From Caenispirillum salinarum AK4 (lineage in GTDB: Bacteria; Pseudomonadota; Alphaproteobacteria; Rhodospirillales; Rhodospirillaceae): 64,000 bases of DNA. The notes under the pieces are model-generated. The model had not been told where the DNA came from. It did no database searches and saw only the letters and a program-made list of their open reading frames with translations. Made by a program: the position numbers and the translations under genes. Of this stretch, positions 54,901 to 63,944 are shown piece by piece. Numbering within the stretch: the stretch's first letter is position 1; every line of letters begins with the position of its first letter. The stretch covers positions 1 through 64,000 of the forward strand of contig NZ_ANHY01000014.1 in assembly GCF_000315795.1 (NCBI RefSeq), written 5' to 3'.

Positions 54901-56301
54901 AGCCCCTTCGGCCAGCAGGCGGGCGAGGGCGGCGGAGTCCGCGCCGCGCGCCACCACGTCGCGCACATAGAGCGACCGCGCCTTCAGCGGCAGATCGACC
55001 CAGCCGTCGATCCACCGGGCCATCAGCGGGTCGGTGGGATTGACGGTAATGCCGCCGCCGGAGGTATCCCGCTCCTGGGCGAAGCAGACCGGCGAGTTGT
55101 CGTAGCCGATCAGCTTGCGCAGGCGGGTGTAGGGGATGCGCCCGTCCTTCGCGGCCAGTCCGTCGGGGTCGTGCATCAGGGCGCGTACAAGGGTATCGCG
55201 CTCGGGCGCGGTGAGTTCCCCGTGGCTCAGGCCCAACTCGGGCATGGCGCGGGGAACGTACCGCTGGCGCCCGTCGGGCTCGGTGATGCGCTCGTGCAGG
55301 CGCAGGTTGCCGACGGTTTCGCGAATGCGCAGGGCCTGGATCAGCGGGTCCACGGTCAGGCCGCGGTCGATGGCCTCGCGCGTGATGGTGCGGCCCTGGA
55401 AGGTCTCGCCGCGCCGGCGCAGTTCCTCCAGGAACAGGCAGGGCGTGGCCGGCGGCACGGCGATGGGCGCCTGATCCAGCACCAGCCGGCGCAGGCTGTC
55501 CCACGGCAGGTCCGGGTGCCGGGGCGCCTGGATGGCGCGGATGGCGTCGAACTCCTGCTCGATCAGCGCGCGGGTGGGCACGGCGACACCACCGCCGACG
55601 CGCAGGCCGTCGCGGGCGCGGGTGACGGGTTGGGCGCCGGCGGGCGTTTCGCGCAGGCGCCCGGCCATGATCTCGCCGCAGGTGGGCTGCGTGCCGTGGC
55701 GGTGCATATGCTCGGCCATCAGGCGGCGGAAGGCGCGTTCGTCGGCGGCGGCGCGGCGGGTGCCGTCCTCGTCCTCGGTGGCGGCGGGCGCGGCGTCGTC
55801 GGCATCCGATTCAGGGGGCGGGTCGACCTCCTGAAGCTCCGCCAGCCGGATGCCGCGATGGGCCGCCATGTGGTGCAGAACGCGGAACAACTCCGGCCCG
55901 TCCAGCGGCCGGCGGGCGGCATCGGCGCGAAGGAAGAAAATGGCGCGCGGGTCTGCCTTCGGGGGCGTGCGCGTCAGGTCCTTGAGGTCTTCCGGCGAGC
56001 GCTCCAGCACCGGCGCGCATAGCCTGGCGAGCCCGGCCAGGCGCCGGCGCCGGCTGTCGTGGCGCTGTTGTTGCCCCCGCACGGCGCGGTCGGCGGCGCC
56101 GTGGGCGACGTAGGTCCCGTTCTCGTTGCTCCAGGCGCTGGGGAACAGAGTGACGCCGGTGCCGGTCAGCTGGAGGACCCGGCCCTCGGCGTCCACCTCC
56201 GCCACCGCCCAGCCGATGCTGCCCTCGCCGATATCCAGCGCGAGCGACCAGCGGCGCCGGCCTTGTGCCGCGTTCGGGGAGAGCGGTGACAGGACGGGCA
56301 T
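51973..56301 (-). CDS. cas9: Cas9 endonuclease, large type II-C form (1442 aa)
   Basis: RuvC-I is ALDIGEGSIGWA with catalytic Asp23. The Arg-rich bridge helix reads RHDSRRRRLAGLARL. RuvC-II is ITVELAREAKHG with Glu near 649. HNH is CPYCAERPK to EIDHVIERRMGGDGPDN, with the catalytic His near 741. RuvC-III is QTHHAEDACLLLL near 924. All nuclease residues are present. The recognition lobe (70-640) and the PAM-interacting end (from about 1080) are long for II-C, where about 1000-1100 residues is usual. The start at 56301 has GGAGG 8 bases upstream. The gene converges on the array and ends 5 bases from it. Confidence 0.97.
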   Translation of the reverse strand: MPVLSPLSPNAAQGRRRWSLALDIGEGSIGWAVAEVDAEGRVLQLTGTGVTLFPSAWSNENGTYVAHGAADRAVRGQQQRHDSRRRRLAGLARLCAPVLERSPEDLKDLTRTPPKADPRAIFFLRADAARRPLDGPELFRVLHHMAAHRGIRLAELQEVDPPPESDADDAAPAATEDEDGTRRAAADERAFRRLMAEHMHRHGTQPTCGEIMAGRLRETPAGAQPVTRARDGLRVGGGVAVPTRALIEQEFDAIRAIQAPRHPDLPWDSLRRLVLDQAPIAVPPATPCLFLEELRRRGETFQGRTITREAIDRGLTVDPLIQALRIRETVGNLRLHERITEPDGRQRYVPRAMPELGLSHGELTAPERDTLVRALMHDPDGLAAKDGRIPYTRLRKLIGYDNSPVCFAQERDTSGGGITVNPTDPLMARWIDGWVDLPLKARSLYVRDVVARGADSAALARLLAEGAHGVPPVAAAAVPAATAAILESDIMQPGRYSVCPWAAEAILDAWANAPTEGFYDVTRGLFGFAPGEIVLEDLRRARGALLAHLPRTMAAARTPNRAAQQRGPLPAYESVIPSQLITSLRRAHKGRAADWSAADPEERNPFLRTWTGNAATDHILNQVRKTANEVITKYGNRRGWDPLPSRITVELAREAKHGVIRRNEIAKENRENEGRRKKESAALDTFCQDNTVSWQAGGLPKERAALRLRLAQRQEFFCPYCAERPKLRATDLFSPAETEIDHVIERRMGGDGPDNLVLAHKDCNNAKGKKTPHEHAGDLLDSPALAALWQGWRKENADRLKGKGHKARTPREDKDFMDRVGWRFEEDARAKAEENQERRGRRMLHDTARATRLARLYLAAAVMPEDPAEIGAPPVETPPSPEDPTGYTAIYRTISRVQPVNGSVTHMLRQRLLQRDKNRDYQTHHAEDACLLLLAGPAVVQAFNTEAAQHGADAPDDRPVDLMPTSDAYHQQRRARALGRVPLATVDAALADIVMPESDRQDPETGRVHWRLTRAGRGLKRRIDDLTRNCVILSRPRRPSETGTPGALHNATHYGRREITVDGRTDTVVTQRMNARDLVALLDNAKIVPAARLDAAAPGDTILKEICTEIADRHDRVVDPEGTHARRWISARLAALVPAHAEAVARDIAELADLDALADADRTPEQEARRSALRQSPYLGRAISAKKADGRARAREQEILTRALLDPHWGPRGLRHLIMREARAPSLVRIRANKTDAFGRPVPDAAVWVKTDGNAVSQLWRLTSVVTDDGRRIPLPKPIEKRIEISNLEYARLNGLDEGAGVTGNNAPPRPLRQDIDRLTPLWRDHGTAPGGYLGTAVGELEDKARSALRGKAMRQTLTDAGITAEAGWRLDSEGAVCDLEVAKGDTVKKDGKTYKVGVITQGIFGMPVDAAGSAPRTPEDCEKFEEQYGIKPWKAKGIPLA

Positions 56302-56338
56302 GGCGGTGTCCTCCGGGCGATTTGCTGGCTGGAGAACA

Positions 56339-56367
56339 TTTTTAGCAGTCGACGTTGGTGTGGGCAA
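56339..56367 (-). promoter_or_regulatory. Predicted cas9 promoter
   Basis: On the minus strand TTGCCC, a 17-base gap and TAAAAA preceded by TGC form an extended -10 promoter. It lies about 38 bases before the cas9 start. An alternative -35 (TTGTTG) is 3 bases further upstream. Confidence 0.5.
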
Positions 56368-56789
56368 CAACTTGAGGTGACAAGCGCGAGGTCATTTTCT
56401 ATTTTGCCGGGTTCGGCCTGGATGCGCTTGTTTAATCGGATCCGTTCATGTTCGCATACTGCAATCCGGTCGCGCTCGCAGTCTCCTCGGCGCCCTCTCA
56501 GCCGGCTTCTTCCTCTGTCGCGCCTTCCGCACAGCGCGTCACGGCTCTTCCGTCGACTGCCACGGTCGTTCGACGGGACGTCACGGGCGCATGGTCGGCT
56601 GTCACGGCTGAGTGGCGAGCACGGCTCGATGGCCGGTCGGACCCGCCACCTGCTGATTCGCGCGTTCCCACAGGTGAACAAAGCCCGGCGCACCGGCTAG
56701 ACTTTGCTTTCCCGCCGCCGTCAGGCTGATGCCGGCGCGTTTGCGGACGAAGAGCTGCCGGCCCAACAGCTGAAGGGAGGCGACAGATC
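56368..56789. other. Intergenic region upstream of cas9
   Basis: No gene is supported here. The first 60 bases include AT-rich DNA that may hold regulatory sites. GGAGG at 56776-56780 serves the gene at 56790. Open frames in the region lack recognisable motifs. Confidence 0.4.
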
Positions 56790-57278
56790 ATGGTGGCGAA
56801 CGATTGGCGCATCGACGTCTCGGGCTCACCCTGCATGCTGCAAGAGCATGAGCATTCGTCCTATGCCGGCTTCGCTGAGCCGAACGAGATTGTCGCGCTG
56901 CTTTGCGATCTTGAGCGCGAGGCGCGGGCAGATGTCCGGCATCTCGCTCAATGCCGGCGCCAGCAAAGCCTGGGTACGGCCAGTGCCACGGTCGCCGGCC
57001 TTGAGCGCCGGCGCGTGCGCCACTGGCTGATGCTGCGGCGGCAGCTTGGGCGGTTCAGAGGGCGTTTCAAGCTGTCGAGAGACGGCAGCCGGCACATGAG
57101 GCCCGAGGCATTCCACAAGACGTCGGTGGCTCTCATGGCGGAACGGCATTCGGCCGTGGCCGCCTGCCTCAAGGACATCCTTCCCCGGATCGCAGACGAC
57201 GCGCTGCACGGGGAGTTAAACCGCCTCCGCAAGGACCTTCAGGACGACTCTCGCCGGCTGAAGGTCCTGATCCGGTAA
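56790..57278 (+). CDS. Hypothetical helical protein (162 aa)
   Basis: The ATG at 56790 has GGAGG 9 bases upstream. The protein starts with a short strand-rich segment with two His (QEHEHSSYAGFAEPNEI). A long helical, Arg-rich region follows (LLCDLEREARADVRHLAQCRRQQ, and later HSAVAACLKDILPRIADDAL). The pattern suggests a four-helix bundle, but no family is recognised. Confidence 0.6.
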   Translation: MVANDWRIDVSGSPCMLQEHEHSSYAGFAEPNEIVALLCDLEREARADVRHLAQCRRQQSLGTASATVAGLERRRVRHWLMLRRQLGRFRGRFKLSRDGSRHMRPEAFHKTSVALMAERHSAVAACLKDILPRIADDALHGELNRLRKDLQDDSRRLKVLIR

Positions 57279-57718
57279 CCGATGGTCGCGGCGAGCGGCC
57301 GGATGATGCGGGGGATGACCGAGCCGCGAAGGATGAAGAACAGGTGAAGCCCGTTGGGCCACCTCTTGACGATCATGGCCGGACTGCCGGTCTGCTGGTG
57401 CGAAAGGTGGCACAGCCTCCGCCCGCGGTCTCTCGAATGCGAACGAAGATAAGCGCCGTTTTGGCGCAGATAGATTTGCCCGATGCCGTGGGTCACCCGC
57501 GCGACCTCCTCTCGGCGCCGATCGGAGGCTTGCCGTCCCAGGCGCAGCAAAGATTTTGCATCAAGTGCCCATGCAGTTACGTCGGATCGTTCCCGGTCTC
57601 CGGCCGAGGATGACACCGACGTCGTCGGGCGGGCGGTCATTGACTCCGCCCCTTCCGGTTGTTTCGGCCGCCCGGTGGCGTCCTGTTGCCGAAGAGAGCG
57701 CTTTCGAAGCGGTATGTG
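57279..57718. other. Intergenic region without a supported gene
   Basis: Short frames exist on both strands but none shows a ribosome site with a plausible protein. Nothing further is visible. Confidence 0.35.
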
Positions 57719-57895
57719 TTACCGAAAGCCAAGCTCCCCGTCGGGGGTCATGGGCGGCATGTCAAAGTCGAGCGGGAACGGCCGGCCCCAGCGGATGATC
57801 GAGACCGCCTCCACGGCCATCTCCACCAGGCCGAGGCAACCGAAACCCACGACAAGAAACAAGGCGTAGAAAAGGATGCTGCGAGGTATCCTCAT
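57719..57895 (-). CDS. Small single-helix membrane protein (58 aa)
   Basis: The minus-strand frame reads MRIPRSILFYALFLVVGFGCLGLVEM, then a soluble tail rich in Pro and Asp. A basic start, one clean membrane helix and a natural stop make it look like a real mini-protein. The ribosome site is weak. A terminator for minus-strand transcripts lies just upstream, so it would need its own promoter. Confidence 0.4.
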   Translation of the reverse strand: MRIPRSILFYALFLVVGFGCLGLVEMAVEAVSIIRWGRPFPLDFDMPPMTPDGELGFR

Positions 57896-57921
57896 GGCGG
57901 CACCTGTTCATGGCCCCCCCC

Positions 57922-57957
57922 AGATAAAAAAGTTCCGGGCCCAAGTTTGGGCCCGGA
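57922..57957 (-). terminator. Rho-independent terminator (minus strand)
   Basis: The stem arms are TCCGGGCCCAA and TTGGGCCCGGA with a minimal loop. On the minus strand they are followed by AC and six T residues. No gene just upstream on the minus strand is recognised, so it may end readthrough from the formate dehydrogenase operon or an unseen small RNA. Confidence 0.65.
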
Positions 57958-58313
57958 CGATGACGAAGCGAGATTGCGCCCGCCTCTGTGCCAGCAACGG
58001 CCCAGATGCGCGGAGGGTGCGCCTGTTCACGCCTGTGTTGCAGGGAGCGGCGGGTTTTTCACGCATCTGCCACAGGATTGTCCTGCCACGACGTCCGCTT
58101 CAACCAAAGGCGGGCGGCGGACCTCTGTTCGGGCAGAAGCGTTGATCATCCTTGGCGGCTGCCGCTGAACAACCGACCGCCAGGGGAGGCCGTGTTGATC
58201 TACCTCGGCCGCCTCGCCGAGCCGTCGGTCATCCCGGCCGCGTTCAGCCCGGCGTCTTCGAATCGCTTATCCTCCGCCGGCGTTCCGCTTGAAACTGCCA
58301 ACAGGAGCTCCCA
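57958..58313. other. Intergenic region before the CsbD-like gene
   Basis: No coding frame with convincing features is visible. The region should contain the promoter of the CsbD-like gene and possibly an RNA ended by the minus-strand terminator at 57922. Confidence 0.35.
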
Positions 58314-58490
58314 ATGGACGAAGATCGCAGCAAGGGCAAAGCCAAGGACATCATCGGGACCGGCAAGGAAATGGCCGGCAAGGCAACCGACAAGAAGGAC
58401 CTTGAACGCAAGGGCGAGGCCGATCAGGTCGAGGGTAAAACCCAGGAAGCGGTTGGAAAAGCCAAGGAAGACCCCGATAAGAAGAAGTAG
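58314..58490 (+). CDS. CsbD-family stress protein (58 aa)
   Basis: A short Lys/Asp/Gly-rich chain with the pattern GKAKDIIGTGKEMAGKATD, then KGEADQVEGKTQEAVGKAKE, is characteristic of CsbD-like proteins. These are small, soluble and induced by general stress. CAGGAG lies before the ATG at 58314. In alphaproteobacteria such genes often belong to the EcfG regulon. Confidence 0.88.
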   Translation: MDEDRSKGKAKDIIGTGKEMAGKATDKKDLERKGEADQVEGKTQEAVGKAKEDPDKKK

Positions 58491-58613
58491 CAAAAAATTT
58501 GCTGCCGCGCTTCCTGCAGCGGCGCCTTATGTGCCGGTCTCATCATTGAAGCACCGCCTTCGCGGACACCGGTCCGACGTCTGCCCAAGGCGGTGCGTTC
58601 GGTGACTGGCGCG

Positions 58614-58904
58614 TCACGACAACTTTTTCAAACTGTCGCGGGCCTCGCTGACCCTCTTCCACTTTATGCCGGCAAGCGGATACTCCAGGCCGGCGAGCAG
58701 GCTGAGGATCGCATTGACGGCATCCAGGCCGTGACGATCGTCCGCCGCCCCGGTGTGCCGCCACCGTTTCACCCGATCGTCCCTCAGTTCCGCGACGGCG
58801 CGAATGGCGTCCGTCAGGTCATCCTTCGCGCCATCGGGCGATTTATCCAGCGCCCGGTCCAGTGCCGCGACGGCCCGTTCGCGGGTCGCTTTCCCGTCCG
58901 TCAT
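58614..58904 (-). CDS. Hypothetical protein coupled to the formate dehydrogenase operon (96 aa)
   Basis: The start at 58904 overlaps the stop of the NrfD-like gene (ATGA), and GGAGG is 10 bases upstream. The protein is helical and basic (RERAVAALDRALDKSPDGAKDDLTDAIRAV). No known domain is apparent. The coupling suggests an accessory role in formate dehydrogenase expression or assembly. Confidence 0.65.
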   Translation of the reverse strand: MTDGKATRERAVAALDRALDKSPDGAKDDLTDAIRAVAELRDDRVKRWRHTGAADDRHGLDAVNAILSLLAGLEYPLAGIKWKRVSEARDSLKKLS

Positions 58905-59866
58905 TGCCGACGCCCTCCGCTGCCGGGCGGTTGGGCAAGGCGGAAGGTATCCTCTGGCCGCCGCGCCGAAGCCCGGGCGCCGCGCATCTCGTTGACGCGC
59001 GTCAGCCAACTCGCCGCAATGGCCAAGGTGCTCGCGACCGTGGAAAGGGTGGGGGACGGGCGGCGCGACAGGCCGTTGGCGGCGTACAGCACGACAGGAA
59101 GGACGTGCAGGACCTTCGCCGCCAACTCGGCGTCGCGCGTGAACCGGTCCGCCGCGTCGGTGCCTTCCGCCCGGCGCTCATTCTGGACGCCGAAGGACAG
59201 GGCGGTGTCGGCGGAGAGCGCGACCAGGCTCACCGTGTCCAGCGCCTGCCAGGTCGGCCCGTGCCTCTCGCCAAGGGACAGCGCCGCCGCGCCGGCCGCC
59301 ATGGACGAAAGCCCGAACCGCGCGGCCAGCAGGTTGGACGCGGCCGCCCAGCGCGGCGTGCTGGTGGCGCCGAACAGCGCGCCGGTGTAGGTCGCCATTC
59401 CCGCCCCTGCGAGCGCCGCCGGAAGGTGGGCGGCGCGGGCGGTCCTGCGGAAGCCCGTGAGCTGTGCGAGCAGGGCAAGGCCGCTCGACGCGCCGAAGGC
59501 CGCGAGCAGCCACGACCCGATGGACATGCCGGACGTCGGCCGGATGATCCGCAGCATGTTGTAGAAGCGGCGGGGCGTCTTCAGGTCGGCGATGATGAGC
59601 GGAGCGCCGAGCGTGACGCCGCCCACGCCCAGCCACCGGGCGCGGCGCGTCACCGGCGGCGGAGCGGGGCGCGGAGAAGGCCTGCGCCAATCGGCCAGCA
59701 GTCCCAGAACCTGCGCCGCGCCACCGACGCCACCAAGAAAGACATAGGTGGCGACCTTCCAATCCCAGGGCACCGGCTTGACCGGCGGCACGTCGTAGTA
59801 CGTCTCGCCGTCCCAGCGCGGAATCTCAGTCTTTCCGATGCGCCGCGTTCGTTTCCAGTTCATCAT
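58901..59866 (-). CDS. NrfD-like membrane subunit of formate dehydrogenase
   Basis: This 321-residue protein has about eight helices. YVFLGGVGGAAQVLG, LIIADLKTPRRFYNMLRIIRPTSGMSIGSW and YTGALFGATSTPRW match the NrfD/PsrC family. It should anchor the catalytic and iron-sulfur subunits to the membrane and pass electrons to quinone without haem b. It replaces the usual cytochrome b gamma subunit. It overlaps the beta-subunit gene by 4 bases. Confidence 0.9.
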   Translation of the reverse strand: MMNWKRTRRIGKTEIPRWDGETYYDVPPVKPVPWDWKVATYVFLGGVGGAAQVLGLLADWRRPSPRPAPPPVTRRARWLGVGGVTLGAPLIIADLKTPRRFYNMLRIIRPTSGMSIGSWLLAAFGASSGLALLAQLTGFRRTARAAHLPAALAGAGMATYTGALFGATSTPRWAAASNLLAARFGLSSMAAGAAALSLGERHGPTWQALDTVSLVALSADTALSFGVQNERRAEGTDAADRFTRDAELAAKVLHVLPVVLYAANGLSRRPSPTLSTVASTLAIAASWLTRVNEMRGARASARRPEDTFRLAQPPGSGGRRQ

Positions 59867-60768
59867 CGTCCTTTCCGTCGTCCGCCCAGCAGGACCGCCG
59901 CGACCGCCGCCACCCCGGCGAAGGCGGCCAGACCCGTCGCCAGCGCCGGCCTCAGGCGTTCGGCGGAACGGCTGGGCGCGGCCGGCAGGTTGTAGACCTC
60001 GGGCGCGTCGGTGAGCAGAAAGAAGGCGTTCAACTTCTCGATCCCGCCGGTCGCGCCGGGCGTGTCGGGGGCGCCGTAGAGGTAGGCGTCCTCCCGTCCC
60101 ATGTCCTTGAGCTGCTCCACGCGCTTATCCGCCCGTTCATGCAACTCGGTGATCTCGCCGAACTGGATGGAGTCCGTCGGGCAGGCCTTGGAGCACGCCG
60201 GTTCAAGGCCGCCTTTCAGGCGGTCGTAGCAGAGCGTGCACTTGTGCGCCTTGCCGTCCAGCGTGCTGAGGTCGATGACGCCGAAGGGGCAGGACGGCAC
60301 GCAGTAGCCGCAGCCGTTGCAGATGTCCTGCTGCACCACCACGGTGTCGAACTCCGTGCGGAACAGCGATCCCGTGGGGCAGCTTTCCAGGCACGGCGCC
60401 GGATCGCAGTGCTTGCAGACGTCGCTCATCATGAGCCACGCCGTCTGGTAGGGCGGCATTTCATCCGGGCGGTCGTCGGGGTCCATGCGCTCGGCGAAGG
60501 TGACGTGGCGCCAGCTGTGGGCCGAGAGATCGCGGGTGTTGTCATAGCTCATGCCGCTGAACTCGGCATGGTCGGCGGGAAGCACGTTCCACTCCTTGCA
60601 CGCCACCTCGCAGGCCTTGCAGCCGATGCAGAGCGTCGTGTCGGTGAAGAAGCCGTAGCTCTTGCCCGGCTCGATCTTGACGCCGGCGGTCAGTTCGGAC
60701 TCGTCGTCGATGGGTCCGTCCAGGAAGCTTTGTCCATAGTCGGCGGCGCGGGGGTGGACATGCGTCAT
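59863..60768 (-). CDS. fdhB: Formate dehydrogenase iron-sulfur (beta) subunit
   Basis: The protein has 301 residues and four [4Fe-4S] motif sets: CIGCKACEVACKEW, CKHCDPAPCLESCPTG, CNGCGYCVPSCPFG and CTLCYDRLKGGLEPACSKACP. A C-terminal helix (about 268-290) gives a membrane anchor. It relays electrons from the catalytic subunit to the NrfD-like subunit. It overlaps both neighbours by 4 bases. Confidence 0.95.
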   Translation of the reverse strand: MTHVHPRAADYGQSFLDGPIDDESELTAGVKIEPGKSYGFFTDTTLCIGCKACEVACKEWNVLPADHAEFSGMSYDNTRDLSAHSWRHVTFAERMDPDDRPDEMPPYQTAWLMMSDVCKHCDPAPCLESCPTGSLFRTEFDTVVVQQDICNGCGYCVPSCPFGVIDLSTLDGKAHKCTLCYDRLKGGLEPACSKACPTDSIQFGEITELHERADKRVEQLKDMGREDAYLYGAPDTPGATGGIEKLNAFFLLTDAPEVYNLPAAPSRSAERLRPALATGLAAFAGVAAVAAVLLGGRRKGR

Positions 60769-63700
60769 CGGCGGCCTCCGCTCAGTCGGCCCGGCCGCAG
60801 GCGGCAGGTCAGGGCCTTGTTTTCGTGCATGGTGGTGTTGGCGTCGCCGACGATGGACGTCAGCACGTTGGCGACGTCGCCCGTGGCGTAGCCGCGCCAG
60901 CCGAAGTGCCAGGGCATCCCGATCTGGAACACGGCCCGGCCGTCGATCTCGAAGGGCCGCAGCCGGCTGGTGACCAGGGCGCGCGTCTCGACCGCCCCGC
61001 GCGACGTCTCCAGCACCACCCAGTCGCCCGTCCTCAGCCCGTGGCGGGCGGCCAGTTCCGGCGGAATCTCGCAGAACCCCTCGGGCTGGAGTTCCGCCGT
61101 CGACGGTACCGACCGCGTCGGCGTGCCGCCCGAGTGGTGCTCGGTCAGCCGGTAGGTGGTCAGAATGTGCGGATACTGCGCATCCTCCGGCGCGTGATAG
61201 GGATTGTCCTCGCGGTTCCAGCGCTTGGCGGTGGGCACGCTCTGCTGGGCGTAGAGCGGGTTCAGGACCGGGCTTTCTATCGGCTCGTAGTGCGTCGGCA
61301 AGGGCGCGTCCTTCAGGCCCGAGGGCACGAACAGGGCGGCCTTGCCGTCGGCCGTCATGATGAACGGCGATCCGCCGTCGAGGGCGTCCATGCCCTCAGG
61401 CTTCTGGTTCCAGTCCGGCTGGTAGCCGGGGGCCTTCGATGGCTCGAAGTCGATGGCGTCGGGGCTCTGCCAGCTTTCCTTGTCGGCGTCCCACCACACC
61501 AGCGTCTTTTCCTCCGACCACGGCTTGCCGTCCAGGTCGGCCGACGCCCGGTTGTAGAGCGTGCGCCGGTTGGCCGGCCAGGCAAAGGCCCAACCGAGGT
61601 GCGTGCCGGGGCCGCCGGGGCCGTCCGCCTTGCGCGACCGCGCCTGGTTGTGGCCCTCCTTTGGGTAGACGCCGGAATAGATCCAGCAGCCGCAGGCGGT
61701 GGAGCCGTCGTCCTTCAGGTCCTTGAAGGTGCCGACGGGTGTCTCGTCGCCGCAGGTGTAGCCGTTGATCTCCTTCAACACGGCTTCCACGTCGGGCTCG
61801 CCCCGCGCGTCGACCTCCGGGTACGGCCAGTTGAGCGCCTGGATGGGGCGGTCGCGGGCGTCCCGGCTGTCGGCGTAAAGAGCCTTCAGCCGCTTGGCGA
61901 GGTGGTGGATGAACCACAGTTCGGACCGGCTGTCGCCGGGGCCGTCGACCACCTTGTCATGCCATTGCACCAGCCGGTGCGTGTTGGTGAAGGTGCCGTC
62001 CTTCTCGCCGGCGATGGAGGCCGGCATGAGGAACACCTCGGTCTTGATGTCGCTTGGCGCCAACTCGCCGTCGCGCACCGGACAGCCCTGGTACCAGAAG
62101 GCGGCCGTCTCCGTTTCGGCGAAGTCGCGCACCACCAGCCAATCCAGTTCCGCCAGCCCCCGCTGCACAAGGCGCGAATTGCTGCCGCCGATGGCCGGGT
62201 TCTGGCCCAGCAGGAACATGCCCTTGATGACATTGTCACGGATCGCCAGCGTCATGGGCAGTTGCGAGTGGTCGCCGATGATCTTCGGCACCCAGTCGAA
62301 GCCGTAGTCGTTGGCGGCGGTGGCCCGGTCGCCGTACCACGCCTTCAGCAGGCTTATCACGTACTTGGGCTCGTTGTGCCACCAGCCGGTGGGCGGGGTT
62401 TCGCCCTTCAGGTAGTCGTCCAGGCTGCCGTGGGACTTGTTGACGTTGGGCTGTGCCAGGTATCCGGGCAGCATGTTGTAGAGCGTCGGGATGTCGGTGC
62501 TGCCCTGGATGCTGGAATGCCCGCGCAGGGCCAGAATGCCGCCGCCCGGCCGCCCGACGTTGCCCAGCAGCGCCTGGATGATGGCGGCGGCGCGGATGAT
62601 CTGCACGCCGGTGGAGTGGTGCGTCCAGCCGACGGCGTAGCAGAAGGCGCTCGTGCGCTCCCGGCCCGAGTTGCGCGCCAGCGTCTCGCAGATCTTCAGG
62701 AAGGTTTCCTTGCGGCAGCCGGTGACGCGCTCCACCATCTCGGGCGTGTAGCGGGCATAGTGGCGGCGCATGATCTGGTAGACGCACTGCGGATGCCGCA
62801 GCGTCGGGTCGCGGTGCGGCGGTTTCTCCGACATGCGCCCGGCGCAGGCGGTGAAATCCATTTCCGTCTGCGGGTGGTGTTCCGACCGGGGCGAGGGCAC
62901 GGCCATGCCCTCGTACTGCCAGCTGTCGACAAAGTACGCCTTCATGTCCGGCTCGAAGCCCGAGAACACGCCGTCCAGGTCCTCCGGCCCCTGGAAGTCG
63001 TCCCGGATGATGGTGGACAGGTTGGTGTAGGCCAGCGCGTAGTCGCGGAACCAGGCGTCGTTCTCGAGCAGATAGCGGATGATCCCGCCCAGGAACGCGA
63101 TGTCGCTGCCCGCGCGCACCGGCGCATAGATGTCGGCCAGCGCGGAAGTGCGGGTGAAGCGCGGATCGGCATGGACCACGGCCGCGCCCTTGGCCTTCGC
63201 CTGCATGACGAAGCGGAAGGCGATCGGGTGGTTCTCGGCCATGTTCGAGCCCATGATCACCACGCAGTCGGACTTGGCGAGGTCCCACTGCGCCAGTGTC
63301 GCGGCGCCTCGGCCGTAGGAGGTACCCAAACTGGGCACCGAGCTGGAATGTCAGACGCGGGCCTGGTTCTCGATCCAGACCATGCCGAGGCCGCCACCGA
63401 ACAGCTTCTTGATGGCGTAGTTTTCCTCGTTGTCGAGCGTCGCGCCGCCCAACGACGCAAGGCCCAGCGTGTGGTTGACCGTCTCGCCGCCCGGCAGGGC
63501 CTCAACGAAGGTTTCGTCGCGGGTCTGCCTGGTGAGGTGGGCGATGCGGTCCATGGCCCAATCGAGCGGTTTTTCCTCCCAGCGGTCCGAGTACGGCGCC
63601 CGGTGCAGCACCTTGCTCAGCCGGTCCGGCGCGTTCATCCAGCCGATGGTGGCCGAGCCCTTGGGGCAGAGCGTGCCCTCGTTGATCGGGCTGCGCGGAT

Positions 63701-63944
63701 CGCCCTCCACGTGGATCGCGCGGCCGTCCCTGGCGTAGACCAGCTGCGCACAGCCCACCGCGCAGTAGGGGCAGATGCTGGTGCCGACACGGTCGGCATC
63801 CTCCAGCCGTGGGCGCAGGGTCTCGGACATGCGGCTGCGCGCGGCGTCGGTGCGGTGGTCGGCGCCGCGCATCTGGCGGGGAACGGACCATTGGTTCAGG
63901 AACTCCCCGACGCGGTTGAATGGGGTGCGGCGGTCGCGGCTCAT
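60765..63944 (-). CDS. fdhA: Formate dehydrogenase catalytic subunit with in-frame UGA (selenocysteine)
   Basis: A 1059-residue molybdopterin enzyme is obtained when the TGA at 63351-63353 is read as selenocysteine 198. The flanks WIENQARV and HSSSVPSLGTSYG are the exact active-site context of formate dehydrogenases, with the invariant His after Sec. The N-terminus has the [4Fe-4S] motif CPYCAVGC with a later LCPKG. No Tat signal is evident. Molybdopterin motifs such as MGSNMAENHP and the C-terminal MopB domain follow. Without readthrough only 197 residues would be made. A SECIS-like hairpin follows the UGA. Confidence 0.93.
63321..63353 (-). promoter_or_regulatory. UGA codon and predicted bacterial SECIS element
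   Basis: The minus strand reads TGA, then an 11-base spacer, then a 7-bp stem GGTGCCC/GGGTACC (one G-U pair) closing a 5-base loop AGTTT. Spacing and a GU in the loop fit the element bound by SelB. It is inside the coding sequence. Confidence 0.75.

Noticed and set aside
52882-56022. A 1046-codon frame antisense to cas9
   Set aside because: It is in the opposite strand of a clear Cas9 gene, has no ribosome site or recognisable motifs, and is typical of high-GC shadow frames.
63351-63353. Premature stop in the formate dehydrogenase gene (pseudogene)
   Set aside because: The UGA is exactly at the selenocysteine position with the proper flanks and a SECIS-like hairpin, so readthrough is the better explanation.
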